64,000 bases of DNA, from positions 154,762 to 218,761 of the forward strand of contig DHQY01000011.1 in the NCBI GenBank assembly GCA_002408205.1, given 5' to 3'. The notes below the pieces were generated by a model. It had not been told where the DNA came from. It was given only the letters and a program-made list of their open reading frames with translations, and did not search any database. The translations under genes were made by a program, and so were the position numbers. This document shows positions 47,001 through 54,953 of this stretch, one piece after another. This DNA is from Bacteroidales bacterium UBA5326. GTDB lineage: Bacteria > Bacteroidota > Bacteroidia > Bacteroidales > UBA932. Each line of letters starts with the position of its first letter. Position 1 is the stretch's first letter.

Positions 47001-48290
47001 CATTCCCGTGAATTCGGAGAAGCATTTGGAACCCATCATTATGACAAACAATGTTTTGAATCGTTCCTGAAAGTTAGTGAGAAAGAAGTATGGAGTGTTC
47101 GCAATCAGCTAAGAGCCAGACTAATAAACCGCATTCTACAGGATTTCTCCAGCACCGTTCAGGCACCATCGTGTTATTCTCCCCAGGATGTGGTGTCCAT
47201 TCGTGCCACCCTCAGGAAGGACATCCTCACCATTGGGTTTGCCCGTCGGTTTGCGACTTACAAGAGAGCACACCTGCTATTCAGTAATCCCGACCGGTTA
47301 GATGCTATCATTAATAATCCGGATATGCCCGTGCAGTTTCTGTTTGCCGGGAAGGCCCATCCCGATGATAAAGCCGGTCAGGATCTGATCAAACGCATTA
47401 TTGAAATATCGCGCATGCCCCAATTCCTTGGTAAGATCCTTTTTATTCCCAACTACAATATGGAGGTGGCCAAGATGCTTGTGCAAGGAGTGGATGTCTG
47501 GATGAATACTCCCACCAGGCCGCTGGAGGCTTCCGGGACGAGCGGGGAAAAGGCGGCAATGAACGGAGTCATGCACTTTAGCGTACTGGACGGATGGTGG
47601 GTTGAAGGCTACCATCAGGGTGCCGGCTGGGCACTGCCCAAGGAGAGAACTTACGAAAACCAGCAATACCAAGACGAAATGGATGCGGCAACCATATATA
47701 ACCTGCTTGAGACCGAAATAGTGCCGTTGTTTTATAAGCGCAATGCCCTGGGGATTCCCGAAGGCTGGGTACAGCACATAAAAAATACCGTGGCCTTTGT
47801 GGCAGGCAATTTTACTACCAACCGCATGATGTCCGATTACGAAAAACAATATTACCAGCCGCTGAACAAGCGTTATCACAATATGATTGCAGAAGACTTC
47901 GCGCTTGCGCGCGAACTGGCTTTCTGGAAAAAGAGGGTGGAACGCGAGTGGGAATCCGTGGAAGTTATATCGTATGTGCATCCCAATGAAAGCAACGAGG
48001 TGCTGAGCCTGGGAACCGAACATGAATCGGAAGTACAGCTGTACCTGGGAGCCCTTTCGGCAGAAGATGTAGGCGTGGAAATGGTTATCACTACACGTGA
48101 TAATGACGATCGTATTGTTATTGACGAGATCATACCTTTCCAGCTGGAGCGTTTTGCCAACAGCGAAGCTACCTTTACCTGTAAACTGATTCCTCAGACG
48201 GCAGGTGCCTATTACATAGCGGCACGCGTATATGCTAAAAATGATAAATTACCTCACAGACAAGATTTTGCATTGGTAAAATGGTTGTAG
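44079..48290 (+). CDS. Fused glycogen synthase (GT3) and alpha-glucan phosphorylase (GT35)
   Basis: One 1403-residue protein. Residues 1 to about 560 form a eukaryote-type GT3 glycogen synthase: N-K-V-G-G-I-H near 22, T-T-H-A-T-V-L-G-R near 188, P-N-G-F-E, and Y-Y-E-P-W-G-Y-T-P-L-E with the E-x7-E pair. From about 565 it is a short alpha-glucan phosphorylase: W-W-S-W-N, Y-F-S-M-E-Y-G, H-C-N-E-G-H-A-A-F, T-N-G-V-H, R-F-A-T-Y-K-R and the PLP site E-A-S-G-T-S-G-E-K near 1150-1158, whose Lys should bind the cofactor. It therefore joins synthesis and phosphorolysis of glycogen. In relatives these are, as I recall, separate genes as well as fusions. Overlaps ribF by 10 bases. Confidence 0.92.
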   Translation: MMSEMNLIPDYLFEVSWEVCNKVGGIHTVIATKALNMSRQMDNRHILIGPDVWRETKQNPEFLEDNRLLRPWRDKAAQEGLRIRVGRWNVAGNPIVVLVDFTSYIARKDEIFTDFWKRFKLDSISGQWDYIEPALFGYASGIVIESFVRFNLAPHHKSVAQFHEWMTGTGLLYLKTCKLLVATAFTTHATVLGRCIAGNMLPLYDQMENYNAAEKAREYNVIAKHSLEKTAAVYADVFTTVSDITSRECSHFLEKDVDMVTPNGFENSFTPADDQYPAWVAKGKTRLKEIAESLLKEKTDDNALMVGISGRYEFKNKGIDVFIEALGSLNKKLREGDRQVLAFFMVPAGHRGPRKNFDDLYTTHYLNDPDNDPSIKMFRETGLLNSSENRVKVFFIPCYLDGNDGFVNMTYYELLAGLDLSVFPSYYEPWGYTPLESLAFRVPTVTTSLAGFGLWVDKQYKEAHPGIEIIHRDDRNRNSVVTAIAEVIERVSGYDTAQADAVKANARDVSSIALWDHFLTYYTSAYAIALGKIVQDLAKFPVRRDECFFIRHDHWRSAPSWFPVTIQKQLPYRLIFLDILSKNLWWSWNEEAIDLFAGIDPELWLKAEKNPIILLDMIPLKKYKALEKNTAFLARLDAVEDRFEEYMKAKESMTEPQIAYFSMEYGLDWSLKIYSGGLGILAGDYLKEASDKAVPMTAVGLLYRYGYFRQQLSAQGDQVSEREMIDFQKIPAIPARDENDKWATVSIAFPGRNLYARIWKVDVGRTELYLLDTDIDENLPEDRSITHQLYGGNWENRLKQELLLGVGGIRALRILGKDADIYHCNEGHAAFIGLERMREYVTRDKLSFEEAREVVRSSSLFTTHTPVPAGHDAFSEDMLRPYFSHYPVRLETSWEMLMSLGKSDPCDVHEKFSMSYLAANLSQEINGVSKLHGRVSQEILNPLWPGYLPEESHVGYVTNGVHYQTWTAREWKEVHSREFGEAFGTHHYDKQCFESFLKVSEKEVWSVRNQLRARLINRILQDFSSTVQAPSCYSPQDVVSIRATLRKDILTIGFARRFATYKRAHLLFSNPDRLDAIINNPDMPVQFLFAGKAHPDDKAGQDLIKRIIEISRMPQFLGKILFIPNYNMEVAKMLVQGVDVWMNTPTRPLEASGTSGEKAAMNGVMHFSVLDGWWVEGYHQGAGWALPKERTYENQQYQDEMDAATIYNLLETEIVPLFYKRNALGIPEGWVQHIKNTVAFVAGNFTTNRMMSDYEKQYYQPLNKRYHNMIAEDFALARELAFWKKRVEREWESVEVISYVHPNESNEVLSLGTEHESEVQLYLGALSAEDVGVEMVITTRDNDDRIVIDEIIPFQLERFANSEATFTCKLIPQTAGAYYIAARVYAKNDKLPHRQDFALVKWL

Positions 48291-49159
48291 CAGCAACAGG
48301 TTTCTTTGATGGAGTGCACCTTGGACACAAAGCAGTCCTGGATTGCCTTACCGCCACCGCAACAGCGCGGGGTGCCCAAAGTGCGGTCATAACTTTCTGG
48401 CCGCACCCGCGTGCCGTACTGCAAAAAGATGCAGCCGGCTTTCGACTGCTTACTTCTTTGGAGGAAAAACGCTCGCTGATCATGGATAAAGGAGTGGATG
48501 CCTTTCACGTGCTGCCTTTCAACAAGGATTTTTCGCAGGTTTCCGCCAAATCGTTCTTTACGGATTATCTGCAGAAGATTTATCATGTAGACGCACTGAT
48601 CATTGGTTATAACCACCGCCTGGGGAAAGACATGCCGAATGCCAGGGAAACCATGCGCCGCGATGCTGCCTCTGTTGGACTGGAACTGCTAGAAGTCCCC
48701 GAGTTCTTTTATGACGGAGGCGATCACATCAGCTCCACGAAGATCCGTGCAGCTTTGTCGCAGGGATCGGTCGAAACGGCCTGCCAGTGGCTCGGCTATC
48801 CTTATCAGCTCCATGGCGTTGTGGTGGAAGGTAACCGGATAGGGCGGACCATGGGGTTCCCCACCGCCAATATGGAACTTTACGAACCGCTCAAGCAATT
48901 ACCGGCCAACGGGGTCTACAGGGTAAATGCCCGGGTGAACGGCCGCTGGTACAAAGGAATGACCAACATAGGCTGCAGACCCACTATTGCCAACAACACT
49001 ACCCGCACCATTGAAACACACATCTTTGATTTTGACGAAGATATTTACGGACTGGAAATAGTTGTCCAGTTCCTGAAACGTCACAGACAGGAAATAGCCT
49101 TTCCTTCTGTAGATGCATTAAAACAGCAATTGAAAAAAGATAAACAGGCATTATTATGA
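48281..49159 (+). CDS. ribF: Bifunctional riboflavin kinase / FAD synthetase
   Basis: 292 residues. N-terminal FMN adenylyltransferase domain with G-F-F-D-G-V-H-L-G-H and S-S-T-K-I-R; C-terminal riboflavin kinase with G-R-T-M-G-F-P-T-A-N and Y-K-G-M-T-N-I-G. The N-terminus is short: the protein starts only seven residues before the G-F-F-D-G motif, and ATG 48281 lies within the last codons of the fusion gene. Overlaps the next gene by ATGA. Confidence 0.94.
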   Translation: MVVAATGFFDGVHLGHKAVLDCLTATATARGAQSAVITFWPHPRAVLQKDAAGFRLLTSLEEKRSLIMDKGVDAFHVLPFNKDFSQVSAKSFFTDYLQKIYHVDALIIGYNHRLGKDMPNARETMRRDAASVGLELLEVPEFFYDGGDHISSTKIRAALSQGSVETACQWLGYPYQLHGVVVEGNRIGRTMGFPTANMELYEPLKQLPANGVYRVNARVNGRWYKGMTNIGCRPTIANNTTRTIETHIFDFDEDIYGLEIVVQFLKRHRQEIAFPSVDALKQQLKKDKQALL

Positions 49160-49506
49160 AATCCGAATCGATATTCACACTCGTCATGACAGTTCTGGCC
49201 ATTGTGCTGGGTATTTTAAACAATAACCAAAAGGCAAAAAAACGTGAGCAACAGGCCAGACGCAAAATATATGATGAACCGGACAGGGAAGAACCTTACC
49301 GTAAACCGGAGTTCCAGTTATCTGTTGCCCCTGAAACCGGGCCGACTGCGTATTCAGAAGGCGAAAGGGCTCTGACTGACGATTCCCATGATTTTCCGGT
49401 TCATGCGGAGGAACACCCCCAAAAATCGCGCAAGTACGGTTTTAATGCCAAAGAAGCCGTATTGTTTTCAGAAATTTTGCGTCCGAAGTTTGACGAATTT
49501 GGTTGA
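49156..49506 (+). CDS. Small membrane-anchored protein of unknown function
   Basis: 116 residues. An N-terminal helix (about 4-22, F-T-L-V-M-T-V-L-A-I-V-L-G-I-L) is followed by a charged, disordered-looking linker. A C-terminal motif F-N-A-K-E-A-V-L-F-S-E-I-L-R-P-K-F resembles a short conserved tail (F-D-x-K-x-A-V-I-Y-S-E-I-L) that I recall in Bacteroidales small proteins. No function can be assigned. Start overlaps ribF stop (ATGA). Confidence 0.7.
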   Translation: MKSESIFTLVMTVLAIVLGILNNNQKAKKREQQARRKIYDEPDREEPYRKPEFQLSVAPETGPTAYSEGERALTDDSHDFPVHAEEHPQKSRKYGFNAKEAVLFSEILRPKFDEFG

Positions 49507-49521
49507 TTCATAAAGAAGTAT

Positions 49522-49529
49522 TATATTTG
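49522..49529 (+). promoter_or_regulatory. -7 promoter element of greA
   Basis: TATATTTG matches TAnnTTTG. Predicted transcription start near 49533 places the following hairpin at the extreme 5' end of the greA mRNA. Confidence 0.55.
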
Positions 49530-49533
49530 TCTC

Positions 49534-49565
49534 AAGAAGAGTCCTGCCTACACAGGGTTCTTCTT
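49534..49565 (+). terminator. Hairpin before greA: terminator or 5' leader stem-loop
   Basis: A 13-bp stem (49534-49546 with 49553-49565, two G-U pairs, GC core CCTG/CAGG, A/T-rich base) with a 6-base loop. It is followed by a T-rich stretch to about 49584. It could terminate the upstream ribF run or, because the greA -7 element lies just upstream, form a 5' stem-loop in the greA leader. Confidence 0.6.
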
Positions 49566-49594
49566 CTGCTTTATTTTATACTAAAAACACTGTT

Positions 49595-50068
49595 ATGTCC
49601 AAGACTCATTATCTCACGGCCGAAGGGCTTGAGAAACTAAAGGAAGAATTGAATCAATTGATGTCTGTAGAAAGGGAGGCTGCCGCACGTGCCATTGCCG
49701 AAGCCAGGGACAAAGGCGACCTGTCTGAAAACGCAGAATACGATGCAGCAAAAGATGCTCAGGGACTTCTTGAGCTGAGAATTGCCAACCTGCAGACATT
49801 GATTGCCAATGCCAGGGTTGTGGATGAGTCCAGACTGAATACCAAGGTCGTGCAGATCATGAATAAGGTCAGGATCCGCAACTGCAAGAACAATTCCATT
49901 ATGGAAGTCACATTGGTAGGGGAGAGTGAAGCCAATCTGGCAGAAGGCAGACTGGCCGTTTCTTCTCCTATCGGTAAAGGCCTTCTGGGTAAAAAGAAAG
50001 GTGAGATAGCATCGGTCAATACCCCTTCCGGGATCATACAGTTTGAAATTTTAGATATTTCCATATAA
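49595..50068 (+). CDS. greA: Transcription elongation factor GreA
   Basis: 157 residues. N-terminal coiled-coil hairpin, with the tip A-R-D-K-G-D-L-S-E-N-A-E-Y carrying the acidic residues that enter the RNA polymerase secondary channel to stimulate transcript cleavage. C-terminal FKBP-like domain with V-S-S-P-I-G-K-G-L-L-G-K-K-x-G. Leader of about 61 bases with a hairpin. One base before the HIT gene. Confidence 0.96.
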   Translation: MSKTHYLTAEGLEKLKEELNQLMSVEREAAARAIAEARDKGDLSENAEYDAAKDAQGLLELRIANLQTLIANARVVDESRLNTKVVQIMNKVRIRNCKNNSIMEVTLVGESEANLAEGRLAVSSPIGKGLLGKKKGEIASVNTPSGIIQFEILDISI

Positions 50069-50069
50069 T

Positions 50070-50465
50070 ATGCCAAGCATCTTTTCTCGTATAGTTGCCG
50101 GAGAAATACCGTCATATAAAATTGCCGAGGACGACAGGTTCTATGCTTTTCTGGATATCAGTCCCAAGAGACCCGGTCATACATTGGTCATCCCCAAGAA
50201 AGAAGTAGATTATCTCTTTGATATAGACCCGGCCGAACTGGGCGATCTCTTTACTTTTGCCCAGAGAGTGGCAAAAGCCATTAAAAAGGCTATTCCCTGC
50301 AAACGCGTGGGTGTAGCCGTGCTTGGGCTGGAAGTGCCTCATGCGCATGTCCATCTTATTCCTCTGCAAAAGGAAACGGATATGAATCTGCAACAGCCCA
50401 AATGCGATCTGTCTCCGGATCAGATGGCCGATATTTGCCGGAGTATTGTCCAACAATTTGAATAA
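50070..50465 (+). CDS. HIT family nucleotide hydrolase
   Basis: 131 residues. The histidine triad reads H-A-H-V-H-L near residue 92. N-terminal pattern I-F-x-R-I-V-A-G-E-I-P-S-Y-K-I matches the HINT/YcfF group. Likely an adenosine phosphoramidase or dinucleotide hydrolase; the physiological substrate is not known. Pairing with greA is common in Bacteroidales. Sits one base after greA. Confidence 0.93.
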   Translation: MPSIFSRIVAGEIPSYKIAEDDRFYAFLDISPKRPGHTLVIPKKEVDYLFDIDPAELGDLFTFAQRVAKAIKKAIPCKRVGVAVLGLEVPHAHVHLIPLQKETDMNLQQPKCDLSPDQMADICRSIVQQFE

Positions 50466-50473
50466 TTAAATCT

Positions 50474-51622
50474 ATGAAAGTCTATCTCCATTTCCTTACG
50501 GTTGTGTCTGTTGCATCCGTAATGCTCTTTTCATGCAACAAAGCCGACCGTGTTTCGCTGCAGGGAACCGTATCCGGGATACCTCCCGATTCGGCTCTTG
50601 TGCTCAAGCGTCTTGACATCAACAGCGAATCGGTTGTCGATACCCTTACATACGATGACAGGGGAAATTTTTCGTACCGTTACCAGGCCAATCAGCCCGG
50701 CTATTATTTCCTTTACGCAGGCGGTGTTAAAGTGGCTTCTCTGGTGCTGATGCCCGGCGACAGGGTAAAGGTTAAAGCCTCGGCTACCGACAGAACCTGT
50801 AATATTGACGGATCCGGCGAATCGTTGCTCTATAAACAGGCCGACAGTGTGTTTGGCCGGTCTTTCCGGACTTTCGATTCTCTGTACGTGATTTATAAGT
50901 CTGCCCCTGAAAACGAGAAAGACTCTCTGAGTCTGCAACTGGGTCGGATGTTCATAAAATACAAGCAAACGGCTATTCGTTTCATGTACTCAAATCCCCG
51001 TTCTTTTGTAAATACTGCGGTGGCTTTTCACGCATTTCCCGACCAGATGTATGTGTTTTCAGATGCCAAAGATGCTCCCTTGCTGAAACGGGTCTACGAT
51101 TCGCTACAGCCCCTGTATCCTGCTTCGGTGTATGTAACAGCGCTCCGCGAACGTTACGAAGCCCTGGAAAAAGCGCTGTATTTTGACTCGGCCTTATCTA
51201 AAGTTGTGGTAACCGATTTCCCCGATATCTGCGTCCCCGATCTGAAAGGGCAGCCGGTCTGCCTGTCTTCGTTAAAGGGCAAGACCATACTGGTTTCTTT
51301 CTGGCATTCACAGAACGTAGATATGCGGCTTGATAACAGGGAATTGCTGGATTTGTACGACGAATTTTCCGGGCGGGGTTTGGAAGTGTACCAGGTGGCG
51401 CTCGATACCGATAAGACACTCTGGGCCTCTACCGTACGGGAACAGGCTTTGCCATGGATAAATGTTTGTGACGGATTGGGAGTGGCGTCTTCTGCCGTGG
51501 CTACCTACAATATTTCACAGATTCCTGCCTATTTCATCATTGGGAGCGATGCCGAGATCAAAATGCGTCTGAACAGCATAGCCCAGGTGGAAAAGGAGAT
51601 TAGACGCCTTTTTGGGAAATAA
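50474..51622 (+). CDS. Lipoprotein with DUF4369 and thioredoxin-like domains, no CXXC
   Basis: 382 residues. Signal peptide with lipobox M-L-F-S-C (Cys about residue 21). DUF4369-like beta-domain at about 28-130, a helical linker, then a TlpA/AhpC-type thioredoxin fold from about 250. In the latter the W-C-x-x-C site is replaced by F-W-H-S-Q-N-V-D-M (about 276-284), with no cysteine, while the cis-Pro loop I-P-A-Y-F is kept. It is therefore not a disulfide oxidoreductase. Surface-layer or periplasmic chaperone-like roles are guesses. The 3' end overlaps convergent tsaB by 23 bases. Confidence 0.85.
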   Translation: MKVYLHFLTVVSVASVMLFSCNKADRVSLQGTVSGIPPDSALVLKRLDINSESVVDTLTYDDRGNFSYRYQANQPGYYFLYAGGVKVASLVLMPGDRVKVKASATDRTCNIDGSGESLLYKQADSVFGRSFRTFDSLYVIYKSAPENEKDSLSLQLGRMFIKYKQTAIRFMYSNPRSFVNTAVAFHAFPDQMYVFSDAKDAPLLKRVYDSLQPLYPASVYVTALRERYEALEKALYFDSALSKVVVTDFPDICVPDLKGQPVCLSSLKGKTILVSFWHSQNVDMRLDNRELLDLYDEFSGRGLEVYQVALDTDKTLWASTVREQALPWINVCDGLGVASSAVATYNISQIPAYFIIGSDAEIKMRLNSIAQVEKEIRRLFGK

Positions 51623-52298
51623 CGGCCCTGAATTCTTTTAGATAAAAGGGCGTAAAATACGCTACATCCTCAAATTTTTTATCGTCCCATGCTTTTTGCG
51701 CGGCTTTGGCCATACCGCAGGCATGGGATGAACTATTTATAAATCTGGCATTCGGATGCGTAATTACGCTGCTGCATTTCTCTGCACCGTTTCCAACGAA
51801 TGCCACCGGACCCTGTTCCAGCAGACCGGCAAAACTGTCCGGGGTGATGATCTCGGCGCGTACTTCGTCTACAGGCCGGGCAAACCCTCCGGCATGATCT
51901 TGTTCTACCCGGAAAGCGGCTGTGTAGACCTCCATTCTCCGGGCATCTATCATGGATACTATCCGGTAAGGCATTTCACTGACTGTGTCTGCATAAAGCT
52001 GAGCCAGTAATTGCAGCGAACAAACCGATATAAGGGGCAGCGAGGCACCAAAACACAGTCCTTTGGCGGTTGAAACGCCTACCCTGAGCCCGGTATAGGA
52101 CCCCGGGCCTTTACTTACGGCTACAGCTGAACAATCCCCGACCGTAAGCCCGCATTCCTTTAATACCTCGTCAATAAGTACGGCGAGCCGGGACGCATGT
52201 GCCTTGGGCGCATCGGTCTCACGACTGACCAACCGGCCCGGGCTGTACAAAGCAACAGAACATACGTTCGTGCTCGTCTCAATCAGCAGTAGATTCAT
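51600..52298 (-). CDS. tsaB: tRNA threonylcarbamoyladenosine complex subunit TsaB
   Basis: 232 residues of the ASKHA fold. I-E-T-S-T-N-V-C-S-V-A-L at the N-terminus and S-K-G-P-G-S-Y-T-G-L-R-V-G near residue 63 are diagnostic. Dimerises with TsaD for t6A37 synthesis. Last gene of the CPBP-tolC-membrane fusion protein-tsaB run; overlaps the fusion protein gene by 20 bases. Confidence 0.95.
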   Translation of the reverse strand: MNLLLIETSTNVCSVALYSPGRLVSRETDAPKAHASRLAVLIDEVLKECGLTVGDCSAVAVSKGPGSYTGLRVGVSTAKGLCFGASLPLISVCSLQLLAQLYADTVSEMPYRIVSMIDARRMEVYTAAFRVEQDHAGGFARPVDEVRAEIITPDSFAGLLEQGPVAFVGNGAEKCSSVITHPNARFINSSSHACGMAKAAQKAWDDKKFEDVAYFTPFYLKEFRAVISQKGV

Positions 52299-53535
52299 CG
52301 GAACTTTTTGTGGTAGGGGTTACTTTGGTCCCGTTTTCAAGTGTTTTGGATATGGCGGCATACGGACCGGTCACCACGCGATCTTCTTTGGTGAGTCCTT
52401 CTGTGATCTCAATATGCAGGTGGTCCTGCAGTCCGGATTTTATCCTGACGGCCTGTACCGTGTTATCGTTCTTTACAATAAAGACCTGTTCCACCAGTTC
52501 GTTGGGGCCCAGTTCCAGCTTAAGACTGTCGGACAGAAGTTCCGCACGCGTTGTGATGCATTGGATAGGTATGGCCAGCGCATTGCGGCGGGTTTCGGTC
52601 TGGATAGATACCGAGGCCGACATGCCGGGTCTGAATGGATTGGTGCGGCTGTTTTGTACCAGGTCCGCATAGGATGAGGGCAGGATGTATACTTTAACCT
52701 CAAAGTTGGTGACCTGCTCCAGGGCAGAGCCTATGTTTTTTGCGGAATTGGCAATCTGTGTAACCACCCCCTCGAATTTTCTTCCGGGATAGGCGTCCAC
52801 TTCTACCAGGGCGGTGTCGTTCTTGCGGATCCTGACAATATCATTCTCGTTAACGTCCACAAGCACTTCCATTTTTTCGAAATCGGCTATGCGGAGCATT
52901 TCGGTTCCCGCCATCTGACTGGTTCCCACAACACGTTCGCCCCGCTCTACGTAGAGTTTGGAAACGACCCCGTTCATGGGAGCAAAAATGGTGGTTTTAG
53001 ACAGGCTTTCCTCGGCTTCGGCAAGGCCTGCCTCGGAACTCTGCACATTAAAGCGCGAAGCGTTCAGCTGTTCTTTGGCCATGGAGTATTCAGAAACGGA
53101 AGATTCGTATTCAGATTGCGAGATGGCTCCTTTTTCATACAAAGACATGTTCCTGTTATAGGACAACTCAATCTGCTGGAACTTCGCGTCTTGTTGTGCA
53201 AGCTGGGCTTTTGCCTGGTTGAGAGCGGCTTTCATACGGTCCCTGGCAGAGAGGTACTGGTCGCGTTTGATCTGCAGCAGCACCTGACCTGCTTTTACCT
53301 GGTCTCCTTCTTTAACATTCAGCACTATGATCTCGCCCGATACGTCGGGGCTGATCTTTACCTCCACCACGGGCTGGATCTTTCCGTTGGCCGGAATGAT
53401 CTCGGTTATATCCTTTGTGACAGGAGAAGTTACGGTGACTTCAACTCCTTTTCCGGATCTGCTTTTACCCACCACTACGAGCACTACTATTAGTACTACG
53501 GCAGCAATTATGATCCACAAGATTGGTTTCTTCAT
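52279..53535 (-). CDS. Periplasmic adaptor (membrane-fusion protein) of an efflux or export pump
   Basis: 418 residues: N-terminal membrane anchor (about 4-23), barrel-sandwich hybrid domain (S-G-E-I-I-V-L-N-V-K-E-G-D-Q-V-K-A-G-Q-V-L), a long alpha-hairpin (about 90-185), lipoyl second half (A-P-M-N-G-V-V-S-K-L), beta-barrel and MP domain. MacA/HlyD-type. It would link an inner-membrane transporter to TolC. No dedicated RND or MacB-type transporter gene lies beside it; the nearest is the C39-peptidase ABC transporter 2.7 kb upstream. Confidence 0.92.
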   Translation of the reverse strand: MKKPILWIIIAAVVLIVVLVVVGKSRSGKGVEVTVTSPVTKDITEIIPANGKIQPVVEVKISPDVSGEIIVLNVKEGDQVKAGQVLLQIKRDQYLSARDRMKAALNQAKAQLAQQDAKFQQIELSYNRNMSLYEKGAISQSEYESSVSEYSMAKEQLNASRFNVQSSEAGLAEAEESLSKTTIFAPMNGVVSKLYVERGERVVGTSQMAGTEMLRIADFEKMEVLVDVNENDIVRIRKNDTALVEVDAYPGRKFEGVVTQIANSAKNIGSALEQVTNFEVKVYILPSSYADLVQNSRTNPFRPGMSASVSIQTETRRNALAIPIQCITTRAELLSDSLKLELGPNELVEQVFIVKNDNTVQAVRIKSGLQDHLHIEITEGLTKEDRVVTGPYAAISKTLENGTKVTPTTKSSDESTAD

Positions 53536-53555
53536 ATGTGTGCTTTTGATTTTGT

Positions 53556-54950
53556 TTACAGAGTAATAGGGATGCCTTTATAGAAATCAAGGATTTTCAG
53601 TTTAAACACGTGTTCGTATTTAGACTGAATGTACTTGCTTTGAGCCTGGAATAAATTGGTTTTGGACACGGTGTAGTCGGTGCCGTTGAGTAGCCCGAGG
53701 TCGAATTTTTCCTGAACATAACGGAACGATTCCTGCAGAGCTTTCACATTCCTTTCCGACGCCTGGCAGCGTAACCAGGTAGAGGTTGCATCGTTGGCTG
53801 CCTGTTGCACTTCCTTGAGCAGTGCCTGCTGTGCGTTTTTCATCTCGAGTTCGGCCGCCTGGTAGGCCAGTCTGGCGTTTTTGATCCTCGTGTTCACCTG
53901 CCACTGATTAAAAACAGGCACCGATAAAGTAAGTCCTATGGAGGGATTGTTGTTGTTCTTCATCTGATCCCAGAACCCTGCCGATGAACCGCCCAAGAGG
54001 TCTCCTACGCCGGAACCTCCGCTCTCCGTGTCGTCCGTATCATCGTCGTCAGAGGATTTTTTCCCGGCATCGGAATAAAATGTGGAGTAAGACATGGTCA
54101 GCGACAGCCTGGGGGAACGTCCTCCTTTGGCAATGGCCAGTTCATATTTGCGCTGCTCCAGGTTGAATTCCGTCTTTTTGATTTGCGGCAGCTGTTGGGA
54201 TATATAATACATTTCTTCTACAGAAACGGGTTCCATTTGGTTCAGATCGCCAATTTTTGGGAAAACAATCTGGAAATCGTCATCCATGGAAAGGTCCAGC
54301 AATTGTTTGAGATTCAGTTGGTAAGTGCGGAGGTTGTTTTCTGCGTCCACCACCTGCAACTCTTCCGAGGCAAGCTGCGATTCAACTTCCAGCAGGGAAC
54401 TGAGCGGCTGGCTGCCGGCTTCTACCAGTTGCCGTGAACGGGCGCATTGCTGGGCCACACTCTCGCGGCTCTGGCGGGCAGTCTGCAGCACTTCGTTTGC
54501 CAGCAGAACGTTCAGGTAACTGCGGGTGATCTCAATGGAGATCTCATTGCGTAATTTCTGTACCTCCTGTACGGCTATTTCCAGTTTGGCTTTTTCCTGC
54601 TTAATGGTATTCAGTTTCTGAAGGCCGTTAAAAAGATCCACATCTGCGTAAACACCCACACCCGTATTGGAGCTGCGCACGTGATTAAGCAGTGTAAGTG
54701 TTGAAAGATCAACTGATTGTCCCCAGTTAACGTTTTCCGTAACCCTGGCATTGAGCGTAGGGGCAAGCGCCATTTTTGACTGAAAATGCGTGTTCTCAGA
54801 TTGATTGACACCCAGTTCCTGTTGCTTGAGGCTCAGGTTGTTCTCCCAGGCGTATTTAATACATTCTTCCAGGGTCCAGGTTTTCTGGGCATATCCGGAT
54901 AATGGCAGGAAGATAACCAATGCCCACAGGAAAAGGGAACGTTTTTTCAT
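53556..54950 (-). CDS. TolC family outer-membrane channel protein
   Basis: 464 residues with signal peptide (G-Y-A-Q near 22) and the two TolC repeats (W-T-L-E-E-C-I-K-Y-A near 25; the second half starts near 240). An aspartate-rich low-complexity insert, K-S-S-D-D-D-D-T-D-D-T-E-S-G-G-S-G near residues 300-320, is unusual for the family and probably lies in an exposed loop. Three bases after the CPBP gene and 20 bases before the adaptor gene, so the three are co-transcribed. Confidence 0.93.
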   Translation of the reverse strand: MKKRSLFLWALVIFLPLSGYAQKTWTLEECIKYAWENNLSLKQQELGVNQSENTHFQSKMALAPTLNARVTENVNWGQSVDLSTLTLLNHVRSSNTGVGVYADVDLFNGLQKLNTIKQEKAKLEIAVQEVQKLRNEISIEITRSYLNVLLANEVLQTARQSRESVAQQCARSRQLVEAGSQPLSSLLEVESQLASEELQVVDAENNLRTYQLNLKQLLDLSMDDDFQIVFPKIGDLNQMEPVSVEEMYYISQQLPQIKKTEFNLEQRKYELAIAKGGRSPRLSLTMSYSTFYSDAGKKSSDDDDTDDTESGGSGVGDLLGGSSAGFWDQMKNNNNPSIGLTLSVPVFNQWQVNTRIKNARLAYQAAELEMKNAQQALLKEVQQAANDATSTWLRCQASERNVKALQESFRYVQEKFDLGLLNGTDYTVSKTNLFQAQSKYIQSKYEHVFKLKILDFYKGIPITL

Positions 54951-54953
54951 AAT

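Noticed and set aside
48503..48511. TTTCACGTG, resembling half of a parS site
   Set aside because: The other half of the palindrome is missing and it lies inside ribF, 30 kb from parAB.
53605..53614. Palindrome AACACGTGTT
   Set aside because: Too short, inside the TolC coding region, and not related to parS on the outer bases.
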